A DNA stretch of 64,000 bases from an uncultured Chlamydiae bacterium (GCA_903893545.1 CAITMJ010000021.1:1-64000); one strand, 5' to 3'; numbered from the stretch's first letter, positions 34,101 to 36,640 are shown. The notes: generated by a model not told the origin, from the sequence alone. Program-made: numbers and translations.

Positions 34101-36294
34101 CGATACCAGTAATATTGACGATTTGCGGCTGTGATCCACCATTTCCGGAAATAATGACTGTCGTATTGAAGTCAAATCCCCAGTTATTAGCTTGACCACT
34201 GCTATTATAGCTACCTCCACCAGTACCTACGAGCGTGATCGTCCCTCCATCGCCTACCTGAAAAGTGGAAATATTACCGCCGCCATTGTAATCAACGGCG
34301 ATACCGATCTCGCTGTTGCCTGTGCCAAGGCTCTCTGCTGTAATCGAGATGGTGTGAGTAGAACTGCTTCCAATCGTTGCATTACTTAAAGCCAGACCAT
34401 AATCGGCGGTGGCCCCCGGCCCTCCGAAGATATCCGTCATGATGATCGAAGGGGCACTGACTGTGCCGCTAGAGAGAAGCACGCCAATATTGCCGCCAGA
34501 AGTAGCATTACCTCCAAGGCAATCTTGAAATGTGATTCCTTGCTGAGAGGTTATATTTGCAGAAACTTGAACTCCTGCTGCACCTACACCTCCCGTTCCA
34601 TTCGAATTTCCAGTACCGCTCAATGTGATACTGCCGGTTGTGCTAATAGCAGCGACAACATTAAGTCCAACATACGCAACGGGCGTCGCTCCCTGACTAC
34701 TCCCGTAAGCTGTTATCACAAGAGAGGTATAAGTCCCGGCTGAAACGACCGAATTTGTGATGGTAGCGCCGGAGTTAATGACAACAAACGAATCTGCGAG
34801 CAGCGTCAGTGTATTTGCCGCCGTCCAACTAACCGCGTTCGAAACAGTAATAGAGCCGCCATTCGGTCCTGCAAAGCCACCGCCGCCGGAGGCTCCATTT
34901 GTTTCAATGATAACACTCCCCGCATTCAATGCCGTTTGAAGATCTGTGGTATTAATGATCGCAGTAGCGGGAGTCACTGCAGTCGTAAAAGTCGTTGGAT
35001 TACCTATGGCAACTCCCGCAGAAGTTACACCTGTAGTTATCGTAACGTCAATAGGATCTAATAGCAGCGTTCCTGTTTTCCCAAGTGGTGCACCTAAATG
35101 CGCAAGTCCTTGGAAGTCCAGATAAGCGCCTGAAGTCTCCGCCATGCCGCCATCGCCCCCTTCGGGGCCGCCAAGCGCGCTGATGTGGCCATAATAGTAA
35201 GTCGCATCATCGGACCAGACGATCACCTTACCTCCGTCACCCCTATCCAATGCATCCGCCTTAATATCGGCCTCTTTGGCGATAAAGGTTCGTTTGGCGT
35301 TCGGGATTGCCTCATTCTCGCCGCGGAAATCTCCGCCGATAAGAACCGTCCCTCCGCCCATCTTGCCAGAGACATCTATCTTCGCATCTGAAGATGCGAG
35401 GACAAACTCACCGAGGGCATGGACCGTGCCGCCAACGTCTCTACCACTCGTTGCGACAATCGGGCCATTTACCTCGCAAAGCCCCTCATCGGCAACGAGA
35501 TACACCTCGCCGCCCCTGCTTTCCACCGAAGAGACGTCGATAAGACCCTTACTTTGGATCGCCTTTGCATAGACATTCGAGCCGCTTTTTAGCTCGACGG
35601 CCAGCGCCCGAATCGTCCCCTCGTGGGAGACTGCCGCCCCATCTTGGACAGGCGGCCCCTCGTTAGAGGGTCCTGCGCGTATATATATGTATGGAGTACT
35701 CTCTGGCTGTAGAAGCACTTCGGTGCCGGCGCCGAGCGCGACGACTCCTTTTGGAGCTTCGATCGAGCCACAGTTGGCCACCTTGCGCCCCAAAAGCGCA
35801 ACGTTGCCGGTTTCAGAGAAGATCACTCCGTAGTTGACGACGTCTCTATGGCTATCCCCCGAGAAGAGCAAGCTCTTCTCATAGAGGAAGTCCTCATCTA
35901 AGACATCCAACGTAGAAGCGATAAAGCCGGCTGTTTCAATGCGGCCGCCGGGGCCAATGAAAACCCCGTTGGGGTTGATTAGATAGACATGGCCATTCGA
36001 GTAGAGGGCGCCGAGAAGTTTACTCTCGTCTCCTCCTATCACTCGATTGAGAACGGCCATCTCTTTGCCATCTTGAGCGAAGCGGAAAGCCTCGGCAGCA
36101 CCGATGGAGAATTGATCCCATTGAAGAATCGTTTTGCCCTTACTGGAGACAGTAATGACGCCATTTTGATCCGCTATGGGAGCTGTCGCCTCTCCGGAGA
36201 CCACCTGAAAACCTTCAGGCGTAGCCATAGCAAAAGTTCCAAGCGTTACGCTTGCAACAAACGCCAGCCGTTTGAGTTGACAAAACGAAACCAT
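4114..36294 (-). CDS. Giant two-partner-secretion exoprotein (filamentous haemagglutinin-like)
   Basis: One uninterrupted frame of about 10,726 residues. A signal peptide (M-V-S-F-C-Q-L-K-R-L-A-F-V then A-M-A) leads into a TPS/haemagglutination-activity domain (about residues 25-270) with V-L-N-R-V-I-G-G and Y-L-I-N-P-N-G-V-F. From about residue 560 to 8,550 there are roughly 38 Gly/Asn/Thr-rich units of about 208 residues, typical of right-handed beta-helices. To about residue 10,350 follows another class of strand repeats, then 18 consecutive prolines, (Ser-Pro)4 and a roughly 75-residue charged, aromatic C-terminal cap that I do not recognise. There is no autotransporter barrel. Family role: surface-exposed or secreted adhesin exported through a TpsB barrel, which is not encoded in this window. 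The ATG at 36294 has GGGA about 9 nt upstream; ATG 36309, five codons earlier, is the alternative. Confidence 0.9.
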   Translation of the reverse strand: MVSFCQLKRLAFVASVTLGTFAMATPEGFQVVSGEATAPIADQNGVITVSSKGKTILQWDQFSIGAAEAFRFAQDGKEMAVLNRVIGGDESKLLGALYSNGHVYLINPNGVFIGPGGRIETAGFIASTLDVLDEDFLYEKSLLFSGDSHRDVVNYGVIFSETGNVALLGRKVANCGSIEAPKGVVALGAGTEVLLQPESTPYIYIRAGPSNEGPPVQDGAAVSHEGTIRALAVELKSGSNVYAKAIQSKGLIDVSSVESRGGEVYLVADEGLCEVNGPIVATSGRDVGGTVHALGEFVLASSDAKIDVSGKMGGGTVLIGGDFRGENEAIPNAKRTFIAKEADIKADALDRGDGGKVIVWSDDATYYYGHISALGGPEGGDGGMAETSGAYLDFQGLAHLGAPLGKTGTLLLDPIDVTITTGVTSAGVAIGNPTTFTTAVTPATAIINTTDLQTALNAGSVIIETNGASGGGGFAGPNGGSITVSNAVSWTAANTLTLLADSFVVINSGATITNSVVSAGTYTSLVITAYGSSQGATPVAYVGLNVVAAISTTGSITLSGTGNSNGTGGVGAAGVQVSANITSQQGITFQDCLGGNATSGGNIGVLLSSGTVSAPSIIMTDIFGGPGATADYGLALSNATIGSSSTHTISITAESLGTGNSEIGIAVDYNGGGNISTFQVGDGGTITLVGTGGGSYNSSGQANNWGFDFNTTVIISGNGGSQPQIVNITGIGGTAGVGSGAGSLHGVTFNVNPTTINLNSTNPNNAVNFINCTGGYGGTGTSTTGNYGVCLRDSTNKVLTVVNGTLNFTNITGGSSASGGFHYGIFVGLTDAINAPSIVMTDVMGGPGNGSNYGLYVTGTIGTTVSPHILSISAGSLGTGSNEYGIYINGGTVQIGDGGTMTLTGTGGGVYSGTGGGNATLGNDGIHFSSPTIIAGSTGQSTVPNTINITGIGGQGSGGFHFGVHFIDSGTNTFTMNGNNNQNALNFLNCIGGGGGTGSSTGNVGIVFEGSGLTLGNGTMYFTNITGGTSGQNNWGIDITESATVSAPSIIMTDVMGGPGAGSNYGLNVNSTSVLGSSSTHTLSVNAGSLGTGGNEYGININSSTVQVGDGGTMTLTGTGGGIYNSSSSSTLNRGVELTSATLIAGTTATYSANPNIINITGVGGLGASSTNGNHHGVDLSGSNIVHLNGTNPGNALNFLNCTGGASGGGNIGVAFEGGLTLANGKMNFSNITGGAGSSGLNYGVYINATVSAPSIVMTDVMGGLGTSADYGLYVTSGTLGSSTTNILSVSAGSLGTGSNEYGISISSGTIQVGDGGTMTLVGTGGGVYNSAAGIRNNGIEFTSATLIAGATATYSAQPNTINITGIGGTGPVNVQALHCGVNFSNTATVYLNGTNSSNALNFLNCIGGSGGNSGGNNSSGVAFNGSVILANGTMNFNNITGGVSTGVQNGSNFGVLVGSGVTISAPAIIMSDVMGGRGNFNNYGIFLNAGTIGSSTTNFISISAGSLGTGTGEIGIYLQGTVQVGDGGTITLIGTGGGVYNGSGGGGAATQQGNAGVLLGQSTTLIAGSTSQSAVANTINITGIGGAGSGGYHHGVATGFAYATPPPNAVIINMNGNNNANALNFLNCTGGSGSGGNNYGIFFGGNFTLGNGTMSFSNITGGSGGGSNYGVFVSATYSSSTYAITVAAPSIIMSDVMGGPGSGSNYGLYVQSSGTYVSAIGTSASPHIMSISAGSLGTGANEIGIYINGTIQVGDGGTMTLVGTGGGVYSGIGSGANNGNVGVNLSGAILNAGSTSQSAAANTINITGIGGTGSGGYHHGVNSGSAPGSATATSVIVNMNGNNNGNALNFTNCTGGSASAGNNIGVNFPGTLTLGNGKMNFNNITGGSGNTGSTLCHGVQIASGATVSAPSIVMEEVFAGPGISNDYGLSAMGTLGSSTTHILSVSAGSLGTGSNEIGIYSGSIFQVGDGGTMTLVGTGGGMYSSSSGTGNHGVEFTTGAALFAGATATYTGANTIGITGIGGTGGTGGHVGVNFASTTIVNLNGTNPGNALNFTNCTGGSGSGGNNFGVFFNGNVILANGMMSLSNITGGSGGNTNHGVFVNDAVSAPSIVMTDVMGGPGAGAGTATGNIGLEVTGTLGSSATHTISVSAGSLGVGVAENGIRADAGSTIQVGDGGTMTLIGTAGGVYTSTGGANFGVWCRGGRLIAGSTATYSAQPNTINLTGLGGAGSGAGQFGVVFSSGGSVTLNGTNAYSALNFLNCTGGSGSGGNNDGIDFQANVILVNGTMNFSNITGGYGGGNTNYGVNVQGVTVSAPAIIMTDVMGGPGNGNNYGLYVTGTLGSSATNLLSVSAGSLGTGSNEIGIYINGTCQVGDGGTMTLVGTGGGVYNGIGGGANNGNVGVNLSGATLNAGSTSQSALANTINITGIGGSGSGGYHHGVNSGSAPGSATATSVIINMNGNNNGNVLNFTNCTGGSASAGNNIGVNFPGTLTVGNGKMNFNNITGGSGNIGSTFCSGVQIASGATVSAPSIVMEEVFAGPGVDFDPGLYVLGTLGSSSTHTLFVNAGSLGTINDEIGIYINGGIIQIGDGGTMTLIGTGGGLYNSIGSGNSGISFSSATIIAGATATYSAQPNTITISGVGGSGNNGFHAGVFVGSLSVSLNGTNPYNVLNFINCTGGSGSAGQNIGMEFGGALTVSNGLLTCSHITGGSGGGLNYGVWVQHAVSAPSIIMTDVMGGPGNGSNYGLYVTSSTLGSSTTHILSVSAGSLGTGSNEIGIYSSSTIQVGDGGTMTLVGTGGGLYSNGGTNNHGVVLGSSTVISGNGGSQPQIISITGIGGSGTGGSHYGVDVSGPAAVNLQGTSVYNALEMINCVGGHGGGGNYGVAFSGNFTLVSGALQFNNVTGGSGPGNGHHGISVAVSQSVIAPVILGVDVVGGPGSGGDYGLNLVGTLGSTTLTNLLSISAGSLGTGGSEIGIFVSGTAAVNNGGMMTLVGTGGGVYSGTGSGNYGVDFSSGTLLAGSSGTNACTMIVTGIGGDGTSGLNHGANLNGVTATFGTANGSNALTFLNCIGGYVGNHNYGVNIAGVVSASGGAINIQNAIGGGNGVGSTFNHGIYVGATFQGPTISLEGVGGHGQGNNYGIYVDNNTVGGAATASVHLTGSSLGTGSDEHGIKIDPVGTVQVGDGGTIVLTGTGGGVYNSGGGNNYGVDLSTAVLIAGAGGSLPNTITISGIGGQGSTGSNFGVNADTSLVVDLNGTSGYNAINFLNCIGGSGSGGGNAGVNLSTSLNLVNGTLTFNDVIGGSGGGSNHGLYVNTTSTVVTAPVMIGTDIMGGPGSGSNYGLYVMGTGVQLGSSATNILSMSAGSLGTGGNEVGIDIGGGASFVVGNGGEMSLIGSGGGLYSNGGTGNYGVNLGTSTISSGAGGSVLQIIDISGTGGTGTGGSHFGVTISGTLTVHLNGTNGGNALVFTHCSGGVGGGSNHGFNASGGDGISLVNGALEFTNVVGGSGAGNGHYGVNIGATVSAPTIVGTDILGGAGTSGDFGLNVGATLGSSSTNSISMTAGSLGTGSTEVGINIGTGGTVQVGDGGTMSLSGIGGGIYSNATGSLNVGIEIGGSGLVVGGVSTQSALPNVINLTGVGGVGGGGDNYGVYFSTATHAVNLNGTNAGNALNILHCSGGSGGATNHGVELQASTVALVSGALNLSNITGGSGSGNSHYGVNIDGTSVLSGTTIIGTDILGGTGALTDYGVNVLGTLGSTSTDVLLISAGSLGSGSHEYGINLNGIVQVGNGGTMTLEGTGGGSYNGGGADNFGISFGASTLVAGNGGSSPQTITLTGIGGMGSVGSHHGVDVNGAVTVSLNSSNVYNACNFINCVGGSGGASNHGIDFGANFSLVSGSLDFSNIVGGSGAGNSHHGIEIGSTFTVSAPVIIGTDIVGGPGMLSDYGLNVLGTLGSNSITNRLTMVAGSLGMGSQEYGIAVSGLVAVGNGGTMTLIGTGGGLYSNGGMSNHGISFGATTLSSGNGGSQLQTISISGLGGAGGGGSHYGVNVVGPINVELQGSNNGNVLEFVNCNGGSGGGGNHGISFTSSLVFTIVSGGLNFNDITGGSGLGNGHYGINVAASADVVAPTIIGFNITGGIGMSQDYGLYLAGTLGSNSTTDILSMTAGSLGAGSSEYGIYVNGGSAMVHDGGTLTLIGSGGGVYSTGNGSGNIGVVLTSATLVAGLNDSSSAAVNTITVTGIGGSGGSGGHHGVSFTGGASSVNLVGLSNYNTFYLANSMGGAGGNGNYGVNFSSNLTLVSGSLNLNNITGGTGGFGQFGLNVGATVVAPTIIGIDIMGGAGTGGDYGVNLTGTLGSTASTYVLAMSAGTLSLGSDAWGIYLSGTAAISNGGSMTLVGMGGGVYSGGASNNYGVNLASSAILNAGTSGTSSCTMIVTGLGGSGLGGANYGVNINGLTVTFNTTGGSNALTFLNCIGGYVGSNNHGVHIGGAINASGGAVNIQNAIGGGNGSGTNNHGIYVGAAFQGPVVSLEGVGGYGNGSNYGIDVVAPVGGAATGAVYLTGSSLGIGSSEYGLNIASTVQVDEGGTIQLHGTGGGISNGTGSGNYGVNLGSSTLIAGSGGTGVDLITITGIGGTGSVGSHHGVSVSSLSVSANKIQFINCAGGSSGTGASGTGNHGVDFSGNLVMVSGSMLFDNIVGGSSASGGFHYGVNIGAVVSAPVMIGADLMGGSGVSSDFGLYVTGTLGSSATNVLSMSAGSLGTGSSEYGVNIASGIVAVGNGGTMAFVGTGGGSYSGSSSGNHGVVFGSPALISGNGGSSPQIITITGVGGSGTGGGHYGVDVGGATIVNLGGTSLYNALAIVNCVGGNGGAGNYGVAFGGSFTLVTGALQLTNITGGSGAGNGHHGINISMSQTISAPAIIGVDIMAGPGSGGDYGVNIVGTLGSTTLTNILSISAGSLGTGGSEYGINISGTAAVNNGGQMTLVGMGGGVYSGSGNGNYGVNFASGTLEGGSSGTSSCTMIVTGLGGSGTGGSSYGVNIGGLAVIFNTTGGSNALTFLNCIGGYVGSNNYGVNIGSVINASGGAVNIQNAIGGGNGVGTNNHGIYVGATFQGPVVSLEGVGGYGNGTSGNGNYGIDVQAEVGGAATGAVRLTGSSLGIGTNEYGLNIGSIVQVGERGTITLYGTGGGAYNGTGSGNYGVNLASATLIAGSGGTGVDLITITGIGGTGSGGSHHGVSVSSLAVSANTMEFINCAGGSGGTGLAGTGNHGVDFSGNLAMVSGALMFNNIVGGSSGSGGFHYGLNVGAVVSAPAMIGTDIMGGSGTNSDYGLLVTGTLGSSVTNILSFSAGSLGLKEKEAGIVFNSGTCQVGDGGTMTLLGTGGGVYTTGSLHEDNYGIEFSSVTLIAGATATATALNTIAITGIGGSGSIGTNHGVFFTGTTTIHLNGVNPASSLNFNNCIGGSGIDGFNYGIEIDSTIILANGMMTFNNVTGGRGGGSNYGVDINGVTVAAPVIIGLDIMGGAGSGENYGLNSTGTLGNGTTNILSISAGSLGIGAGEYGINIQSGTVAIGNGGIMTLVGMGGGTYSSSGNGNNGVNLDIATFIGGVAGTSSCTMSVTGIGGSGTTGLNNGVSISGSLAVTFNTTGGSNAFTFLNCIGGTVGSSNYGVDIGGVISGSGGAINIQNAIGGGNGVGTNNHGIFVGATFQAPVISLEGIGGHGSGTSLSTGNYGIYVNSPVGGAATGAVYLTGSSLGTGTGECGLTIASTVEVGEGGTIALDGTGGGMYNSAGAMNYGVYFTSATLTAGNGGSSMDTITISGIGGVGTGGSHNGVDIAGLTVTLNGTNSGNVLQFINCLGGSGSTGSNYGVKVAAAVTLSQGTMSFDNIIGGSGSGGSNYGVNITSTINVSSGSMLFSNCLGGSGSTGSNYGVNVAAAVTLSQGTMSFDNIIGGSGSGGSNYGVNITSTINVSSSSMLFSNCLGGSGSTGLNYGVNVAAAVTLGQGTMSFDNIMGGSGSDGSNYGVNITSTMNVGSGSMLFSNVIGGNSGSSNYGISIAGTTVSAPVITMQDVMGGAGNGSNFGFFINNATLGSPTTQMISITAGSLGTGGTELGMLLSNGLAATLQVGDGGTIALTGTGGGSYSSSGADTNWGIGINRLVILSGNGGSLPQIVNFTGIGGTAGPGTLSNGLVGVYINAYPVTFNLNSSNPNNALNFTNCVGGYGGSGNVVAAGNVGVRVNQVVTVVNGAINFNNITGGSSSSGGYHYGVYISGTISAPSIAMTDVMGGPGNGYNYGLYMTGTLGSTAMTNRMNISAGSLGIGSNEIGIYLAGEAAIANGSTMTLIGTGGGGYSQGGSGNYGVDLASATLIAGSGGTGMNLISITGIGGTGSGGGHHGVSVSAATTVNLQGTNISNTLEMVNCVGGSGGAGNYGVNFGGNFSLVTGALQLTNITGGSGSGNGHHGINIAISQTVFAPAIIGVDIMGGPGSSGDHGLNIVGTLGSTSTTNVLSISAGSLGIGSSEIGISISGTVSVNNGGQMTLVGSGGGVYSGSGNDNYGVSFSNGTLAAGSSGSSNCTMLVTGLGGSGTGGVNHGVNIGGLTATFNTTGGSNSLTFLNCIGGYVGSNNYGVNIGSVINAGGGAVNIQNAIGGGNGTGTSNHGIYIGATFQGPNISLEGVGGYGHGTSSSNGNYGIYVDNQTVGGSATSRVHLTGSSLGTGSYEFGLKLDPVGTVQVGDGGTIVLTGTGGGTYNSAGGNNYGIDLSSAALIAGAGGSSPNTITISGIGGQGAGGSNYGVNADTSLAIELNGTSNYNTATFLNCIGGSGVGGNNIGVNFATNVSLVNGALLFSNIVGGSGGGSNIGLNIGSVVSAPAIIGTDIIGGTGSGGDYGLNIAGTLGSSSSTYTLLMIAGSIGVGSHEYGINVSGTAAISNGGTMTLIGTGGGFYSGSASGNYGVNLSSATLTAGTSGTSSCAMFVTGIGGSGTGGANYGVNIAGLTVTFNTTGGSNALTFLNCIGGYVGSNNYGVNIGSVVSASGGAVNIQNAIGGGDGMGTSNHGIYVGATFQAPVVSLEGIGGYGSGTSLSTGNYGIYVNSPVGGAATGAVYLTGSSLGTGTGECGLTIASTVEVGEGGTIALHGTGGGLYNSAGTTNYGVYLDSTTLTAGNGGSSLDMITISGIGGVGSGGSHNGVDIAGLTVTLNGTNSGNTLQFLNCIGGTGSAGSNFGVAVASTVTLNQGTMSFYNVIGGNGSGGTNDGVNIVATMNVGSGSLLFSNVVGGSGGGFNHGIYIVNTTVSAPVIVAQDVLGGPGNGNNIGFFMDVATLGSPTTQQISVTAGSLGTGSTEIGIVFSNGSATATTLQVGDGGTMTFIGTGGGSYSTDGGDINWGIGVNRVNILSGNGGSLPQIINFTGIGGTSGMGSLSTGLFGVCFNVYPQNIQLNSTNPNNALNFINCVGGYGGLGDASTTGNSGVKVANALIVVNGAINFSNITGGSSSSGGYHYGVYMSASIVAPAIIMTDVMGGAGNGNNCGFYTDSSAALGLTATTNFVSISGGSLGIGSNEIGIYFNTMLDVGAAIEVGDGGTIQLVGTGGGSYNGTGSGNIGIQLNALVAAGNGSSLLTTVSLTGIGGTGSGGGHHGVNTSNVFGASAYGTNPQNTVEFINCAGGSGGTGNIGVNFGAGITMSTGVLSFRNIIGGNSPSGSPSGNVGVALNGQTISAPVILGTDIMGGTGSGENYGFASSGGVIGSTTVTSFIDISAGSLGSGSDEVGMYLGDGTAVNVSDGGTILLTGVGGGAYTGTGSGNHGVEIVGGATVFTSGNSGNQVQAISVSGSGGYGSGGTHYGVYVDTPLNILFETSLTTSVSQFVDCKGGSGGSNNHGIHISATYIQASNGALNFNNIRGGSGGSTNYGIYLASGAVSALSIAMENVMGGAGTGTDYGVYIASGTSVGSGTTPSTVTASAVSITAGSLGTGSDEYGISIAGKVIVGDGGTMKFFGIGGASSSGTANDGIILNGALLSSGQGGTFAQVINMTGIGGSGSGGSHIGVNGTGGFSVNLNSSNSTNAFNIINSFGGTGSSGNNVGVMLVGLTLVNGSLNISNAVGGSGGGSNYGVSVTTGTVSAPIITMLDVMGGPGSGGNYGLNVTSTLGSAATNVLRVSAGSLGTGSTEYGMNIAGTLVVGNGGTMVLTGTGGGTYSGTGSTNYGMEFSGATLTAGVSGTLLNTITITGIGGSGSGGSHYGVNVGSLTLNLNGTNSGNALNFLNCIGGSGGNTNHGMAIGGALSSSTGAFNFENIVGGGVAGATSNYGMYVNASVSAPIMVGRNILGGPGTGTSSATGNFGINITSSGTFGGSSTTSVYVEAGSLGVGSYEYGVNIAGEVEVASGGSMVLIGNGGGLYGSAGSHNDGMVMVSGSSVASGSGSILLTGVGGNGLGGSHYGVSLSGALTVTTTGVFELFNCIGGSGGTNNYGVYYDATLTMSAGTFSFTNITGGNGGSGTTDHHGVVIAAAFAPPAFTTTNITSGPGSGGDIGFYITGVAVSGTGALSIVAKSASLGANGVGIQIDSGGSVSTTSGAILLTGWGAQVGTSNAYGILLTGTGSNVTGASGAAVTLNGTSGIGHGIVVAAGGLVTGSGAITLDGISGVVTTGSAGYGVSLTGSSASTQAVSATSAGTIAISGATGSSISASGAGINISGCEVVTNSGTVALTGIQNAQILLGNCNVISGGSTVAVTGPVILTASTATVNGDGVTFTSTIDGAFALSSAAGTGQLFFGGNVGSNAALTGFTTTGASFSVGGNITTSAAAIAMATNPVTLAASSVMTTGGANITLGGTLNGTTNYAQNLTLNPGSGNSISLPGIVGGSTPLGNVTVVTADNVTVGAAFTALSFVQEAGTGTTTFDSTVATSGASGVSLTGTTFIFDGATVTLTGVGSFAVTGSAATQIGANLAITTSVGDISFGGTVQSTTAKTLTLQTGSSSTPLLAGNVTFSSAVGGGGNTLGAVAIPVAANVTFDSDLLAASLAVGGSAPITGTGTFGGNVETTGVAGIVLNGTVFTFTTGTTVSASGSNAPITINHTGALSIPSGLTMTPNGSFTESGISGIGGSVYLGVSLTSTNGSITFNNPVILQAATSLTTSGSSTAITLNGPVTGDFSFTINSGAGTIALNSTLGSTTSPIGALSLTSTNASGLTVANQNIYAASVAFSTIVNLTTGTTTIDTTSDNGQITFDSSSTINGDENLILTTGSGAVSFAAVVGGGTPLNTLTVTTTGGTTLYGNVTAAGIILNSNTTLDGNVTLDTHAATGPVTLGGTVTGGHTFTVNAGATGVVSLGGNINTSASSTGVVTITGVTIITGATTITTGVTSGTGISITGSVDGDHALTFSTGTGNVVVSGAIGAISPIGAFSATCGTLSFGGLLATHDAAINISASTLSLSSATVISSALNNGSAAGAITLGPVTGDFALTVNAGNDSNAATITFADNVGSSGAGHIGALVVNTTNTTGAIIEGVALYAASMQFNAPIDLTTGASTLDTSDVNGNIGLNGAVTGSEGLTINAGTGTLTLNNSIDITSLSVTAAVSLTDTVSVTTSGAMSFSGTIDGYQVLNLTSTGGAISVSGAIGGGTPIGPFTVSGDTGVTLGATIDTQNCLVSISGPTTIASGTTTITTTTASAMGANIFLNGALTNASAGTGNVTLVAGTGNVTFGGAVGLVGTPLGQVTVSSGELINISNNIYATGVTMSAPIVLGATVTISTATGASDLDLSNTIDGAYGLTLDANSGHNVILGNTVGGLTPLASLSIGTGSKAEVSANLNTSGAIGFSIPVLLEGNSIMTSSAGAISFSGTIDGDYNLTINGSTGNSFGGNIGATTALGAFTVEGSSITLGASLASIKAASISVTPAVALATGLTVTATSGNILFSGAITGAGEGLTLHGVGTVTLSGGVGTALAPIGAFSIPSGSTAFFGGNIYGTSASVAIPLILSAATTISTATGSTIVLSGTVDGDYALTLAAGTTITLSGAIGATTPIGTLSLSGTGTTLGENISTNNTAISISIPVTISGSPLINTGTVGQSITFSNAVNGAGNLTLDAGSGTVTFSSAVGGSTPLTSLTIGSAATVNASSTISAATITQDYVTGTATYTGLLTATTAITLTGNTIALNGGISASGLPVTISHFGTLTMVGTFVSGTWVETGRGNVMINGSLNASGSNFTFSSSITMLGASSFTTSSGATGTFNSSIDGAYPLTISNSGGIVTLVGAVGGFTPPTSLTITSTTVNVGGNQTVNTSAGAMNYNASTVQLTSAAVFMATGSNAMTFEGSILTGYATNSANYPLTLRTTSASITVADNVDTTFSTSPGQPIQIEAGGTVSIGGVVNAYATSGGYSGASVSVIAHGGAVTLSGDINTYSSSSGGSGGNVTILSNGGSVSIYDIDAHCASGGGNGGNISLQPLATYNGFSHFPNGLLELNGTTLTTISSGGLNGFVALSPTGRTEPMSGFAVATITTGDDGVTIDTGTLIMGPYEALTAFGDVNMTMSNYSALSDIVSTGTITITAPSGFNPSNYILTRPAIGLLTDTGGTNNSATTHVLAPTVSSSITGNFTPTETPADIPVNIGSTPITSAQLMYMGTVLNYDSTSAPPPPPPPPPPPPPPPPPPSPSPSPSPIAPQAIHFTRIQLIYITDVLSTENETRLPMMCEDFWPYNALWDKYRYYGVVSEDPKAKEKIIHWRAFIFENDVK
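4363..4416 (-). other. Polyproline run in the giant exoprotein
   Basis: Eighteen consecutive proline codons (CCA, CCG, CCT and CCC mixed) are followed by four Ser-Pro dipeptides and then I-A-P. Mixed codon use argues against simple slippage of a single triplet. The stretch resembles the linkers of extensin-like proteins and separates the beta-helical body from the C-terminal cap. Translating it should depend on EF-P. Confidence 0.9.
5250..10600 (-). repeat. C-terminal strand-repeat region of the giant exoprotein
   Basis: This segment codes for roughly 1,800 residues of imperfect repeats of about 60-80 residues built from phrases such as G-D-Y-A-L-T-L, T-I-T-L-S-G-A-I-G and T-P-L-G-x-L-x-V. 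They differ from the N-terminal units by lacking the N-Y-G-V steps and the G-D-G-G-T-M motif. Similar beta-strand repeats are common in very long FHA-type exoproteins. Boundaries are approximate. Confidence 0.7.
10900..34400 (-). repeat. Main coding repeat array, about 38 units of ~625 bp
   Basis: I counted 38 occurrences of the marker S-A-G-S-L-G-x-G-x-x-E-x-G-I or its variants between about 34,320 and 11,190, giving a mean period near 625 bp (208 residues). Each unit contains, in order, the marker, V-Q-V-G-D-G-G-T-M-T-L, T-I-N-I-T-G-I-G-G, N-A-L-N-F-L-N-C-T-G-G, N-I-T-G-G-S-G and S-A-P-x-I-I-M-T-D-V-M-G-G. N-Y-G-V or N-H-G-I steps recur every 30-40 residues. A variant unit (marker T-G-S-S-L-G, preceded by G-G-Y-V-G and N-I-Q-N-A-I-G-G-G) occurs six times, near 26.9, 22.7, 21.0, 19.2, 16.3 and 15.1 kb. 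Confidence 0.9.
18200..18740 (-). repeat. Near-identical 186-bp tandem repeat inside the giant gene
   Basis: The phrase TCAAAGCTCATCGTACC starts at 18275, 18461 and 18647, an exact 186-bp period (62 residues), and flanking bases match almost perfectly between copies. This is much closer identity than between the neighbouring ~625-bp units, so the duplication is recent. Confidence 0.9.
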
Positions 36295-36309
36295 TCTAAA
36301 GTTTCCCAT

Positions 36310-36640
36310 AGGATATAGCTATTAATCTCCCCATAACGCCATGGGCTTTTTTTGTCTACAAGGGGGAGGAAAAAAGAAAAAACAGGGGCGGCTTCGCCGA
36401 CAGGATAGAAAAAGAAGACCCGGCAAAGGTAGTCCTAATCTTTTCATCATGTGCTTCATAATCAATCACATGCATGATTACCGTAAAAATCTACTTAAAA
36501 AACTACAAGGGAAAGCCTCCATCGAACATAGCGATAGGCGTGGAAGTAATCGACTGCCAAACTCTTCCATGTTCGATATCTAAACCAAGATGTGTAAATT
36601 TTGCATGTCCTATCTCACTGAAATCTAGCGACCTGCAAAT
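36310..36640. other. Intergenic region upstream of the giant gene
   Basis: About 330 bp with no convincing gene; the open frame at 36341-36583 lacks any protein-like character. It must hold the promoter of the minus-strand exoprotein gene, but I see no good -35/-10 pair. It contains a Gly-tract/poly-A stretch near 36361-36382, a small GC hairpin (CGGCTTCGCCG, 36389-36399) and the imperfect inverted repeat at 36521-36577. Confidence 0.5.
36521..36577. repeat. Imperfect inverted repeat
   Basis: ATCGAACAT (36521-36529) is complementary to ATGTTCGAT (36569-36577), and inside it GGAAG (36542-36546) pairs with CTTCC (36564-36568). It lies about 60 bp before the stronger inverted repeat at 36641. 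Confidence 0.6.

Noticed and set aside
10900..34400. Regularly spaced repeats that might suggest a CRISPR array or satellite DNA.
   Set aside because: The period is ~625 bp, the repeats vary, and the reading frame is preserved across all units, so they are protein repeats.
4451..36318. Many plus-strand open frames of 60-206 codons opposite the giant gene (for example 5146-5766, 21355-21846, 29857-30447).
   Set aside because: They are antisense shadows of a strongly biased repetitive coding sequence; they lack starts with ribosome-binding sites, and their translations are repetitive Arg/His/Ser-rich or Pro/Val-rich text with no domain character.
36341..36583. An 80-codon plus-strand frame upstream of the ATPase gene.
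   Set aside because: Low-complexity Lys/Gly/Arg start, no ribosome-binding site, and it covers inverted repeats; looks non-coding.
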